DNA of 64,000 nucleotides from Hysterangium stoloniferum (taxonomy: Eukaryota; Basidiomycota; Agaricomycetes; Hysterangiales; Hysterangiaceae). Below the pieces are notes generated by a model. The model was not told the DNA's origin. It ran no database searches and saw only the letters and a list, made by a program, of their open reading frames with translations. The stretch covers positions 434,001 through 498,000 of the forward strand of contig WHVD01000027.1 of NCBI GenBank assembly GCA_015178975.1, in the 5' to 3' direction. Position numbers and translations under genes: made by a program. Shown piece by piece: positions 46,899 to 60,600 of the stretch (the stretch's first letter is position 1; the number at the start of each line of letters is the position of its first letter).

Positions 46899-49740
46899 TC
46901 AACGCGAAGCAGTAGTCCGATTATTTTCGATCAAGGCAAGGGTTGTTCTCACCTTTTGTACAACTTCTTCATCGTTACTCCCGGAGAGGGGTACGGGGCC
47001 TCCAATCATTCTCTTCAATGTAGTCTCGAATCCAGCGTCCTGTATTTCACGAAGGTTCCTCCCTACCAATTTGAGTACACACGTAATTGCTGCGCGTCGG
47101 ACATCCAGCTGAAAATGATGCAAGCTACTACGAATTGCTTCCATGAGCCTAGGGCGGCTGATAAGAGCATCCAGATGAGCCGTAGGACCGTTTCCGAGGT
47201 TGGCCATGGCCATTAATCCCTGCCGGTGAAGTTTTTTTTACTTTCGTACAATTGAATAGTGGATTAGATGTACCTGCGTTACGATGCCATCATTCGCAGA
47301 GGTCAAGGCCGACTCTATGCATACAGCTATTCTATCCGTTCCCAGGTTGTCATATACTAAATCCCAGTCGTTGTCTGCCAGATTGCGCAGTACAGTTACA
47401 GCCTGTTCCCTTAGCTCGACATCATGTTCTAACAGAAGACTAGTAGTTCATTAGTAAAGCGGACATGAAAGGATCATCTCTCCAAGCCAGATTTTCCAGA
47501 CCACAGCATGACAGGACTGAGAGTAAACGACGTACATGGCAAGGAATTCCCATCCCACTTCGTCCATAATCAGCTGCTTTTCTCTTGCAATAGCATTAAA
47601 TAAGGCATTTTTTATAGCCCATATTGCGTTCAATTTCAGAGCTTTATCATCTGAATGAAGCAATTTGACAATGATGGGAATCACCCCTTTTTCAAGTAAA
47701 ACCTTAGAATGCATGGTCAAAAATAGAGACACGACAAGCTGGTCTCTGATAACTCACCACACGCATGGGGGAGAAATCGTTAAGGAGGTTACAAATTCCT
47801 GCCAAGGCCGCCACCTTGACTCTAATGTCTTCTTCGGGATTCCTTATAAGATCGAACAGAGATATGCCCATCCCGGAATCCACAACGCTGGTCCTTAGCA
47901 CACTAATGGAGCGACAAAGGACACGAGCGCATTGGCAGGCAGCATAGCGTACTCCAACATTAGGATGGGAAAGATATACATGCACGCAAGGAAAAAATGG
48001 ATTTGGGTTGGAACTCATATCTCGACGTACACCGTCCCAATGAAGCGTGAGTGTGGCTGTAGCGATGAGAATTGCCTAGGTCATATTAATGTGCATCTGA
48101 ATATAACGAGTATGGTCGTTTCTCACTTCTCGTAAATGTGCAATGGCCTCGGGTTCATCATCATCCCATTCCGATTTATCCCTGGGAGTCATCTCAAGCA
48201 TCAGAGCGACTACTTTTTCTAATGACCCAACCTCCACAGCAATCTTTTCAATTTCCTTTTCATCCCGTGTTAATGCGGCTGGATTTTTTTTATCAGTCCT
48301 GACCTTTATATAATCTAGTTATCCGATAATTACCAAGAACATAACAAGCTTTGGTCCTCGCTGCTGGGTGTGCCGAGGAAGAGCTTATTAAGTTATTTAA
48401 AACATGGATAATGGTCAATGCTGGAGAGCCATCGTAGGTGGGGGGGGCGCCATGAGGACCTAATGGCGGTGGACCCGATGCACGAATAATATACGTCGCA
48501 CTAAAACACCCACTAAGTTGGAATATATACTATGGAAATAGCCATTAAATAATCACCACAAGCATGCTGCTAGTTGCACGTCAACATTCCTGGATCTTGT
48601 GAGCGCTATGACAGACATCAAAGCTATTGTCAATCTCAGTAGGGATTTTTCTCTCTCCTTATGAGTTCGTACCATCGCCTTCCGGGAGTGATCGTCTGAT
48701 AACAGAGACGACAGTAGGTGAGTCCTTATAAACGGCCGCTAAAGCAAACAATGCTGCCTCTTGGACCTGTTACATAGGGATGGCCGCATTTCAAATTTCT
48801 GATAAAGAATGGGTAACAAAAATGAGAAGAAAAGCAAACCTTGAAATCTTTGCGCTTCAATAGCTCATTCAAATTTCTAACTAGCCAGCCGCCTCCACGA
48901 TTTGGAGCATTGGAATTACTAATGTCAGGTCTCTCCCAACCACGTTTCCCTTTGGTTTCTTTTGAGCGCTCAGAGGGGGGTAGCCATTGCGTAGCAGCAT
49001 CCCTGTGGCGCTGACTTCGCATAGTCAAAGCAACGATCCAGACAATGGATATACTGATTTGAGTAGCACTGGATAACAAAAAGGGAAGCCAAACATCCAT
49101 AGAGGATACCTAATCGAATAGACATTGAGAGGTCGATCACGAAACAGAACAATTGTACGTGCTTTGAAAATTTCCTCCAAAGCACTTGAGGCATCAGATT
49201 TTATTTCTGGTATTTCTACTTGAATACCCCATAAGGGTGGACCAACGACGTCAGCAAGAGAAGTTGTATAAACTTTAAGTGCTCTCGTCAGGGCAGAGGT
49301 CAAAGGGTTCGGATATTGTGGGGATACATTCGAAAGAGAGTATATTAAAGCATGCTGAAGACGACTGGCGATCAGAACTTTCAAAGCTTCTGGCGATCCT
49401 AAATTGGCCCCTAGCTGTGAGCAACGACTCCGAATACGCAACAGTAACATCACCATAAGATAGCGACGAAATAACGTGAGCAGCTTCAGCTTTAATGCTT
49501 TCTGCATCTCCTAGCGACGAATCCTGGCCAGAAAGCAAAAGCTGGTCGATTATCCTTTTAGTGTCGAGATTAACCATCAGTTGAGTGGGAAAATATACAA
49601 TTGAATTAGTATTCAGAAACTGACAGCGGTATAGACCCATCGGAAGCAAGCTCATACTTTCTTGAAGGATTTCCAATTATCCCATTTTTTGTAGCTTTGA
49701 GAGTTGCCAGATTGTAGACATTGACAATTCTGGTCGCCAT
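46899..49740 (-). CDS. Gid5/Vid28 (ARMC8-like) armadillo-repeat protein
   Basis: This is a scaffold of the GID/CTLH ubiquitin ligase, which in yeast degrades gluconeogenic enzymes. About twelve exons on the minus strand join to roughly 750 residues of armadillo repeats. Recognisable blocks are AEAAHVISSLSYG, WLPPSERSKE with KGKRGWERPD, GVRYAACQCARVLCRS, LHSDDKALKLNAIWAIKNA, LREQAVTVLRNLAD and GLMAMANLGNGP near the end. Several joins are firm, for example CAG|GGATTAATG at the last intron. Two are not. Intron 1 (donor near 49657 or 49608) has no AG acceptor at the position expected from the family. Near 48290 the frame changes beside a run of eight A residues on the coding strand, which a one-base indel would explain. 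One intron after EEIFK appears to use a GC donor (AAA|GCACGT). The gene may be real and intact, with sequence errors or odd splice sites. Confidence 0.82.
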
Positions 49741-49918
49741 ATGGGAGGAAGGTCACGTGCATCGTCGCGTTATGTCAGTGTCACGCGAGGGTGGTCACAC
49801 TCACATATTTTTACTTGCATAGCCTTGACACTCATTTTCCCTCCTGTAGCCACCATACCCCGATACTGCCGTATACTTGGCGCTTTCTTGATATAGCTCA
49901 TTTGTTATCAATTCTGTT
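49741..49918. promoter_or_regulatory. Bidirectional promoter, GID5-like/IML2-like
   Basis: The two divergent start codons are 178 bp apart, so the promoters share this short spacer. No site is named. Confidence 0.6.
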
Positions 49919-52880
49919 ATGACAAACCTAAATCCCAGCGAGAATATCATTCAAGCAAGCTTGGGCTTTGACTATGTCTTCTCAAATGACCTAGAGGGAG
50001 CGAAACAACACCGTAATGATATTTATATAGCATATTATGTCGCTGACAAGTGGGATTTTTTAGTATCATCCCATGATTCTCCTTTCCACTTGATGGGTCT
50101 CGGTTGCGTCGTGTTCTTGCAGGCAGCCTTGGGAATGGAGGCATGTAGTCGTGGTCGATGTACAATGCCATCTAATTATATGAGATGATTAGACAGGCTT
50201 GATGGTCGAAGCGACTAGTCTCCTTACTCAAGCAGAAATAAAAGCCAAGAAAGAAGCAAAGGCCCAGAAGAATCGTAATAATTCGCAAATGCGACGGTTC
50301 CCTCCCGGTCTCGACTTCGAGGTTCTCCAGGCAGATGCAATTTTATTGCTTGGTATTACTCAGGCACTCACGTAAGTTAATGTGTATTTCAGAGCTTGCC
50401 AAATTTTTAGGCCACATAGCGAGAGTTACACAGGCTACATCCAATGCATGTGCGTGATAATTCTTAGACTTTCGAATAACCTAGACAAATGTGGCTCAAC
50501 TGATGTTATATAGGTATTCTTTGAATAAGTCAGTTAAAGTAACATTATAACTATCACTTACTCACGAGAGTTGTGGCAGCGCACATACCAAATTCACGAG
50601 GTATTGGTTCACATAGAATTTGGTGGCTTTCATAACTCTTCCACCCAGAATCTACAACGTTGTCTTTCCCGACGGCATTGAGGCGTTCGCTAGCCTATCC
50701 TCTACACCTGTGCAAAGTCGCCAGGCGTCCATGAACGATGTCTCGTTATTAACGCCTTCGACACCATCCTCTACATCGACTGTCCCCTCAGGCAATCGTT
50801 CAGGATTTTTTGGTCGGTGGATTCCGGCTTCGTCCAAACCCGTATCCCCTGCTCCAGTGTCAACCCTCCTGCCAGCTGACGGTCCTGTGGAGGAACTCAT
50901 CATAGCCGGGGCTGCATTTGGTAAGTTACAATGATATGCGACACGTGCAATAGCTCAAAACGCTGGCAGGTTATGGTCTTTTCAACTTGATTCTATCTCT
51001 TCTCCCCGTTAAAATAAGGTAAGAACTTCTCTCTCCCATTTTCTATATTCTTGTCTCAATAGGTTCCCGTGCAAGGGGAGTGGTGGGATTTTTTGGTTAC
51101 AAGTCGGACCGAAGATTGGCTTTGCATGCACTAGCAGTCGCGGCTACAAAGGATGATGCCCATGCTGTTTTTGCTGGGTAAAATATCTTACTCTTTATTG
51201 TTTTTGGGAAATTCTCACAGGCCGTCAGACTCACTTTGATGTCATATCACGGTGCCGTCCTTTTATCGGTGCTTAAGATTGTTTTTACGAGTCGACTGTT
51301 CTAACACCACTTTAGTCTGGCTATCAAGCCGATGAAGAACATATTATGAAGTTGTACAAATCAATTGTAGAGAAGTTGAGACCCAGGACATACATAAAAT
51401 TATCACTTACCACCATACTTAGATTCACCCGTAAATATCCAGCTGGCTCGTTGTGCATTCTAAATGCTGTATGTTTAACCAATTTTACATTAAACTAATT
51501 CGCCTGACAACTGACTACTACAAGGCCAAAATATTGCGTATTTCAAGCGATCTGGATGGGGCCATTGCTGTCTTACGAGCTGGACTAGCCCCAGACCGGC
51601 CGCACAGTTTTGCTCAAGCTGATGCGCTGGTAAATATATCTTCAAATGTTTCATTGTTATTGTTTTGATCTCTCATCGTCAACTTGTTAGCTTATATTTG
51701 AACTCGCATGGACTTTGTTATCCCAGCGGAAATACGAAGAATCTGCTGAGATGTTCATGAAAATGACAGAAGTTAACTCCTGGTGTGTTCCCGTCCATCA
51801 TCACCACTTCCATTCTTATGGTTGATGGTTTTCTTGTAGGAGTCATGCGACATTTTACTTTATTGCAGCAGGTGAGAAAGCATCGTCGTAAATCGGGTAT
51901 GAAGGAATTTACCCTTGCTTTTTCAAGGTTGCCACTCGGCCGTTGGAAATAATACTCTGGCCCAATCCCTCTTGGATAGCATCCCAGAACTCTTAGAAAA
52001 GCGAAAACTTGCTGGACGCGACCTTCCCTCCGAAGTCTTTATCAGAAAGAAGGGTACTTACAAAACTACTTGATAACATCGAGTTCAATTGATCTTGAAG
52101 TCGCCATTTGTTCAGTCGCTTTTTATAAACAGAAACAAACAAGGCGGTGCGGCTCTGATTCCGATTTTGCGGAGTGCATTAAAATCAGTCCTGCCGAAGG
52201 TAAGTGGCAATCTAGCCAATCCCTCCTTTGATATCTCTCTGATCGACTCAAACACGGCGTAGAATTGGGCCTTTGTAAGTGAACATCTGTGCCCTATGGC
52301 TGTATCATGTAACAGTCAAAATATTATAGTCTGGAATATGCACCACCGCCTTCCTCTCGCAGCAGCAGAAGATCGAATTCGCGAATGGACCGCACTATCA
52401 TATGCTGATGTCGTTAAGGAGAATTTCCCTATTCCGAAATCTACAGCTTTCAACGAGAAGATAACATCGATATTATACGATATTGACACTCCCGATGAAC
52501 TTGCCCTCCGGTCTCTCTTATTAGGGGTGGTCCATCGGTCCATCTCTCATTTTCCTGAGGCTCGCGGTTTTCTATTGGAAGTCGCAACTTATAATGTCGA
52601 ATTCAAGTGGATGAAAGGTCTAGCTCTTTTCGAGCTAGCAGTTGTGCGTCTTCAGGAGGCAGAAGCTGCGGAGAAAGCAGAGGCACCTGCTTTACTCTCT
52701 GTGGCGCCTACTAAGCAGTCAAAGGCACTATGGCAATCAGCACTAAAGGATGCCGAAGAACTACTAGACCGGGCATTAGAAGCAACTGGAAATGCAGATA
52801 TGTCATCGCGCATTGAGAGCAGGATCTCAATGTTACGTGATGAGATATCATTTAAGCGGAAACTGGCCCTTGGTGACTAG
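49919..52880 (+). CDS. IML2: Iml2/TTC39-family outer-membrane protein
   Basis: Proteins of this family (DUF3808, TPR-like) are linked in yeast to lipid-droplet-dependent clearance of protein inclusions and to mitochondria. Around fourteen exons give roughly 700 residues. Family blocks include [91 protein letters not shown] and ELLEKRKL; a helical C-terminal region ends at the stop at 52880. The first intron (50141-50192) starts with GC (GAG|GCATGT); no GT donor gives the required phase. The exon beginning GGGAGTGGTGGG uses the acceptor CAAG at about 51075, skipping an earlier AG. Short exons between 51180 and 52260 are approximate. Confidence 0.85.
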
Positions 52881-53080
52881 ACATCAGAGAGATTGAGTAA
52901 GGAATATTGGAGATAATGTCATTCATTTCTCTTTAATCAATCCTATATATATTTCCTATTCAAGTTGATATTGGTTTTTTTCACAGAGTGAATCAAACAT
53001 GTACCATTGTTAGAACAAGTATTACCAGTCATTTCTAACATTTGATCTGTTAATATGACACTATACCTTGAATTGTTGAA

Positions 53081-53975
53081 TGTTAGGATCCCAGTCATTT
53101 GGCTCATTGCAACCTTGTTCTACTTTCTCCACCTTCTGGCATCCTGTCATTGGTTCCCCCAACCATGGTATCACTGCCCACAGTGCCCTGACACTTGTTT
53201 CAATATGGTTTTCCCCTTTCATCATCCTGTCTCATCTCCATTCCAACACTCTCCTGTTGCCTGTTCTACTTGTAAATGATATTTTACCACCTCATACCCT
53301 CTAGAATGCTTTTGTCACATCATGCTGTATTTAGTTCTAGTTTGATCCTTACCCCTTTTTAGGATCCTGGTTATTTTGGACTCCCACTACTTGTTTTGGA
53401 CTTAATATTCTTTGTCTTTTTGCTGTTGGAACCCCTGCTCATGGTATCACTGTTCATGGTGTCCCTGATACTTGTTTCATTATAATAGTTGACTTTCTAG
53501 CATTCCATTTCCATCTCCATCCTGTTCACTCTCCCATCACTGTCTTGTTTCCCCTTTACATGTCCCACTTGCCACCTCAGACCCCTTTAATACTGTTTAG
53601 TATATTACATTTAGTCTTCCCACCCCATCATCAATCATGATCTGCTTCACTCTTTGCTTCCTTGATTGGCCCTCCAGTCATCCATCTTGTCATAGTATAA
53701 ATCTTCTTTATATATACTACAGTTCTTTAGTTCAAAAATTGACTTAGATTATCCTCTACTAGTTCCCAGTCTCATTCTCCCTTCCTCAGTGCCCCCAAAA
53801 ATATTCTCAGCAAGTAGCAAACTCTTACTATATGACTCTTAGTATTTTTGACCCCCTGGTCAATTGAGCTAAGTGTTGAACTTCATCTCTATCATACTAT
53901 TTGCTCTGTTTGAAATACTGGAGCATCCTAACAGTTTGTACAAGGGTGCAACACATAAGTTGAAGCCAAGCTCCA
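53081..53975 (-). repeat. LTR-like family D copy, inverted
   Basis: On the plus strand it begins TGTTAGGATCC and ends in the complement of the family start (CCAAGCTCCA). It matches the 44.9-45.7 kb copy in reverse, without the minisatellite expansion. Confidence 0.65.
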
Positions 53976-54604
53976 TGTGAGAGGTATGGCAAAATACACT
54001 CAGGAAATATAGTCGGATGAGCTCTTACTATATCTCCTTTATTATTTCTATTTTCTCTCTTTTATTATATCTATAATTAGTTCGACAACCTATGTATGCG
54101 GTACATTGACTCTTGTGGGCACACACACGCCAGACTTATGTATTCTAGCGCCCGTAGTTTAGAACTCAGACACTTTTACACCGCAACCACGACTTACTCA
54201 GACACCTGTTAGTGTCCTGTAAGTTGTGATTGGTGTATTGTCTCGACCATCACAGACGGGCTTTAGCTACTCATTCAATCTGAGTTTCGAACTGTACCAG
54301 TCAAAACTCAATCCTTATCTCAACCCGTGTGGACTACATCCACGCTACTCTATTATTCGACTCTCTAACTACTCTACTTGCACTCGAGCAGTTGTCCAGA
54401 ATCACACTTAACAGTCGATTCTACTTATTCATTCTAGCTATCTACCTTACTTTAGATAGCTACTTCTCTCTACCATATTGAACTAAGTAGTCAATACGTG
54501 TTCGGTCTGTATTAGACTTAGACAGTCAATACATCGTGGTATCGTACCTAAACGGTCGATATTCTTCGTATATAGAACGGTTAGAACTTCCACCACTCTT
54601 CACA
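53976..54604 (+). repeat. Candidate 5' LTR of element C
   Basis: This 629-bp TG...CA segment lies directly upstream of the gag leader. It is inferred from position and ends only, because no second copy exists in the window. Confidence 0.5.
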
Positions 54605-54682
54605 GTGGTGATCCGGGCCGGACCGTACTTTCCCTATGAAGAAAAAATGATATCTTACGACTATAAGCTTCTAAGCACGTAA

Positions 54683-57600
54683 ATGACTACTGGCAAGAAC
54701 CAAACATCGAGACCTTCGATGACCCCGAGTAATTCAAAACCTCGTCAAAGACCTGCGAGTCTGGAACCACCCTGTAACGTCACCATGAGGAAGTCTTCGT
54801 TGACTTTTCAAAAACCAGTTCTTCCTGGGAGTCCTCCCAGAGCAGCAGCTGGACCATCAACGGAAGCCCCCCCAAGTCCACGAGAAGAATGTCCGCCGAC
54901 TGAGCAGTCGAACATTCCAGGAGCTAATGTTGAGACTATCCGTGCTTCCGAACCCGTTCTCTCGTTCCCACCTAGACAGGTCATCCTTAAGCAATTCTTC
55001 AGGGGTCATATGATTTATGCTCAACCCATCGACTTACAATGGGATGCATACTACGCCGATTGAATCCCTGTGGATCAGGTTACTCCCTTCATGGAGGAGT
55101 ATAATTCGGATTACCCTCTTCTACCGGCGACTGTAGCAGTCTGGTTAGGTCGTTATCAGGCCATTTTATCGGCACAAGATCTATTCACGTGACCTGGAAC
55201 CCTTGAGGATCTGACCCGCTCGATTCCCGAATGGTCAAGTAAGGTTACTTCTGTTATGGAAGAAGGAAGGACGATTCTTAAGCAAGAAGTGTTCTCTTCA
55301 TTTCTCGAAGCGCTCCGCACACACGACGACATGTTGCAAATCCTTCACGTCCTGCTCAGTGGGGATCACATCGTCCCTAAGGTTGACTACCAGTATATAT
55401 ACATCCGGATGTTGGAGGAGTCTCTTAACGGGATCACTTGGAATTCTTCGTTTGCATATTTTACCTTAAGGGGTCGGTTAAGGCGAAATCAGAGGAGGCT
55501 TGATAAGATGGTTTTGGAAGTGCTCTACCCTTATGGTGATTCCATCCAGGTACCTGATTCACCCATCTCCACAACCAGTTCATTCGTTCGTACCCTGAAT
55601 GGGTCTCCCGACACTCGTTTCCTTCGTTCGCTCAATCATCCCATTATTTTGCAAGACTTCCCGTTGGATATGAGGATGCAAGTCGCAGAACGTCTTCAGG
55701 AAAAGGGAATGGAAATCTGCACTCCCCTCTATCAACCTCAACCTCATCGACCTTTGAATACGGCCGAAATCGAGAGAGGTATCACAACGGAACCTAGCCC
55801 TACCCCCCATCAGGGAATTCACTGCTCTCACGTCACGTTTGAACGAATTCCGAGTAATCCTAACGTCGGCGATCAACAAGCTGTGACTAGGAATCGATCA
55901 GTCGCCAACAGGGGTCGACCGTCTTTCTCTACTGCATTCACTGAGGGTATAGCTGGTCAAGTTGCTGGTCGAGGATCGCTGAATCCAGTTGATCCCCGCC
56001 ATTCCCTGCCGATCTCCTCGAACCCCTTTTTGCCAGCAGGAGGACCCCCTAGTAATTCATCCAGGAGTTCTAGTGCCTCAAGCTATGGAGGAAATTCAGG
56101 ATGTGGGGGGTGTTACGGTAGAGTACCTAACTCTCCCTTTCAAACTTCAATGCAGCCTCGAGTCAGCGCGCCTATCGATGACTTACCTAAGGATAAAAGG
56201 ATCGCTCTTAACACCAACGACATCAAGATAAAATGGTCAGACCTTCCCGAATACGACGGAACTCAGTCCAAGGCATTGGATTACATCATGGATATTATGA
56301 GTCTCTCGGAGATCTCAGACTCCATGAGCACACTGTTGGGAGTCGCTCTGCCAAGACGACTTACTGGCGATGCCAAGATCTGGTGGAGCACCCTAGACCG
56401 TGAACATCGCACTAAATTCAGTCGATCTCATGGATCATTTCTTTGGGGTATCATAGAAGGATTACTTGGAACTCGTTGGTGCGAATCCTTAGCTCTAGAA
56501 TGGGAAGCCATGAAATTTCGACAAATCGGTCACAATCGTGAGACACCCATTCATTACATTCAGCGGAGGGTCAAGCTCTATTGATTCTTGTACAGGTTCC
56601 ACCAAAACCGGAAGGATGAAACGCGCAGACTCATCCTGATGCTGCCCACGGAATGGCTTTACCTTCTACAGGGACAACCTATCGACGACATCATGAGCCT
56701 GCAGACTTATGCGAACAATTTACAAGAGGCTTTGATTAATGCTTGGGTTCAAACACATCGAGAGCGTTATCGGTTCCAAAAGCCCAGAGTCATGATCGCC
56801 GAGCAAGACGAGTCGGATCCCTGGCATGAGGAAGAACACTCTGGAGGAATCGACCCCACTAACCGAGGTCATGTCCTCCTCGGTGAACTCGAGGATAAAA
56901 CTGTCCCTAGGAGATCGAACGCGAAGCAGGGTAAGAAACACAGCAAGTTCTTTTTCGAACGAAGTGACAAGAAAAGCATCGCCAAACCTCTGAAGGAGTG
57001 TTGGATTTGTGGGAGTTTAGAGCATTTCAAGATCGACTGCCCCCATGCGGGCAGGATGTCGCACTATGTCTCTATTAACAAGTGCTCCGTGCAGAACCCA
57101 ATGGAGGAGGTGGAGGATCAAAGGGCTTATGAAACGGTTTATGGATTAAATGTACAGGGACAAGTACATAACATTGATGAGGAATCAATTTTCATTTCTG
57201 TCTACCTTCCTCAGTCAGAGGACAACATCGTTTCAGACGTGAAAGCATCCTCGAATGAGAACGAGACATCACAAGTTTATGTTTCTATATCAGACCATGA
57301 TTTTCTCGAGAAAGGAGACTGGCTAGACGCTCATCGTCAGAACCGTGAAGGTCTGACTGAGACGAGAGTTTTATCGCGACCTGAACCTCCCACCATTGAG
57401 GAAATCGTCGACGAGGATGCATTTGCGAACCAATCTAAGGAAATAAGTCAGACCTACATTATAGAAGACCCCTCTGAGTCAGAGGGATCGGAGGAGGAGA
57501 GCTTCCCCTTCGACCCAGGGCAATTACCCGACTTAATTCCTTGTGATGAGTCAGACTCTGAAACGGACGACTCTATTTCGAACGCCACTCCCAAGGTACC

Positions 57601-60600
57601 TAACGGTAGACGTATCAGGAGGAACGTCAAACTGGCTGCAAGAAAAGAAAGCAAAAGACCTAGAGTTCAATACCCCCGATCCAGTCAACTTATGAAGGAG
57701 GATTCGACTATTATCTATCGCAGAAGGGACCCTCTGGGTGGATATTCCAGTATTGGGATTTCAGCATTACACGTCTACGGATGCGTAGAGAATTCAGAAG
57801 CCTCAAATCCTATTAAAATCAGGCTGGACGCTGGGGCTGACCTCTCCTTAATCTCAGAGGACTTCTATAAGGAACTAGAGGACCGCCCTAAGCTCAAGCA
57901 AGGACTCAAGCTGTGCCTCGTACAACTTACCGGTAATGCCAAAGTATTAGGATACGTCAATGTCCCCACTTATCTTGAGGACGACACCGGTATGCTCCTT
58001 AAATTTACCGCTGAAATGTATGTTGTCCGAGGTATGACCGTCCCGATTCTTCTTGGAGAAGACTTTCACGTGAACTATGAGATCAGGACACTGTGAGACC
58101 AACCGCTGGGTTCCAGATTGATTTTGCCTGGAAGAGCAGGATCTATCCCAGCCAGTTCTTCCAAGGAGCCGCAGCCTTTAGCCTTTTCGATTAGCAAGAT
58201 CCCCTTTGAGGAATTAGCCAATGACTCGCCTGAATTGACTTCCAAACCAGACAAAGGAGTGCATACTGAAAGAGTTGCACGGGCCTTGCAGGATTGTACT
58301 ATAGAACCGGAATCGGCTCGATTAGTACCAATCTTTGTAGGAGATCTTATTGGTGACCAATGGATAGTCGAGGGAGTTGTCTTGCAGAACGACGATGGGA
58401 GTATACTAGCTGCTCCCACCACCGCCATCTCTAGGGAACATGCCATGATACCTCTCGCTAATCCCTCTCTGATGCCAAGAATCATCAGATGAGGGGAAAC
58501 CATTGGATTAATTCACAACGTGAACAAATGGGCCCAGACTCCTAGATCTTCGACTGAGAAAGCATCGATGCAGTCAACGGCAACCAAGATCGCCCATCTC
58601 GTTGAGAGTCTATCAAAAATAGAAGAGGAGCGTGTTCTTAATCCTCAATCCTCCGGACTGCCCCCAGAACGGGAACTCGCAGATGATTTCGACCCAGCAG
58701 GTCCTAAAACATCAGAGGTTGCCACCACGGAAACCTTTCGTGTGGAAGATCTGCATAAGCTGGTTAACTTAGGACCTGACATCCCTACCGATGTCTCCTC
58801 CCGCTTGGAGTCGGTATTAACTAAGAATGTCCTAGCCTTCGGAGTAGACGGGTGACTGGGACAAGTAGATGTCAAGGTCAATGTCCCATTGAAAGAGGGC
58901 GTGCAACCTATTTCAATGTCAATGTTCCCAACCTCCCCAGCTAATAGGAAAGTCATTGATGAACAAATGGATACTTGGTTCCAACAGGGAGTAATCGAAC
59001 CGTCCAAGAGTCCTTGGGGGGCACCAGCCTTTGTCGTCTATCACAACGGGAAACCACGAGTAGTGATTGACTATAGAAAGTTGAACAGCCTAACAGTTCC
59101 TGACGAATTCCCACTGCCACGCCAGTCAGAAATCATGCAAGCGCTTTTGGGCTCCAACATCTTATCTTCCTTCGATGCACTAGCCGGTTTTACCCAACTT
59201 GAAATGTTAGAGGAAGACAAGCTGAAAACTGCCTTCAGATCCCATCGAGGACTGTGGCAATTCAGGAGAATGCCCTTTGGACTTTGTAATGGACCTTCTA
59301 TATTCCAAAGGGTTATGCAAACCATACTTGCACCTTACTTATGGATATTCTGCCTTGTTTATATTGATGACATCGTGATCTTTTTTAAGACATGGGACGA
59401 TCATCTAGAACATTTAGATCAGGTTTTACAAGCCATAATTGCTGTGGGAATCACTCTTTCACCCAAAAGTGCTATGTGGGGTATAATTCGATTCTACTAC
59501 TAGGACATAAGGTGTCTAGACTTGGCTTTTCGACCCATCAAGAAAAGGTCACCGCTATATTAGAATTGGCTACACCTTCTAAGATAGCAGATCTTCAACG
59601 TTTTCTAGGAATGGTTCTGTACTTCTCCACGTACATACCATTTTACTCCTGGATGGTCACTCCACTTTTCAACCTCTTGAAGAAAGGAGTTCATTGGAAT
59701 TGGGATTCTGAACACGCCCGAGCTTTTGAGGACATCAAGGTTGCGTTGAGCTCAGCTCCAGTACTCGGACACCCTGCGAGCGGTATGCCTTATCGGTTAT
59801 ACACAGACGCTTCGGACTTTGCGCTAGGATGTTGTCTCCAAATACAGAAAATGACGCTTAAAGACCTAAAGGATACGAAAATTTATGCCTAAGCATGAGC
59901 AGCCTTCGATCAATCACGAGACGTGCCCATCTTCGTTACTCATTATAAAACCAAGGAGCCGGAATTCACCTGGACAGATTCCTGGGCCACAGATTTTGAC
60001 AACACCAGTGTCACAGTCGAACGTGTTATCGCCTATTGGAGCCGTATGCTCAAGAAAGCAGAATGTAACTATTCAGCCACAGAGTGAGAAGCGTTAGCCG
60101 CTAAAGAAGGATTAGTCCATTTCCAGCCCTTTATTGAAGGCAAACATATCCTTCTGATCACTGACCATGCGGCATTACAATGGGCCAGATCTTACGAGAA
60201 TACTAATCGTCGACTGGCCACATGGGGGGTGGTATATGCTGCATACCCCGGTCTGGAAATCCTACATAGAGCAGGACGAATACATAGCAATGTTGACCCA
60301 CTGTCCAGACTTCCTCGAGTACCGGACTATGCTAGCCCCATGCGAGACGACCTTTTACCGATTGTAGTGGATTCTTATAACCGGAATGACGATGAGACGT
60401 TATGGGAGAACAAACCAGTGGAAAAAGCCGTCTTTCTCACTCATCACGAGTTAGTTGAACCAGTCGGAACCTTGGAAGAGGTCCCCCAAACGAAATGGGA
60501 CTTGCACAACCTCCCAGAAACGATGAAACCGATGAAGCGAATTTTACTCTCTCGAATCCACAATTGCTTATAGAGATCGACAAAAATTATGCTAAGGAAC

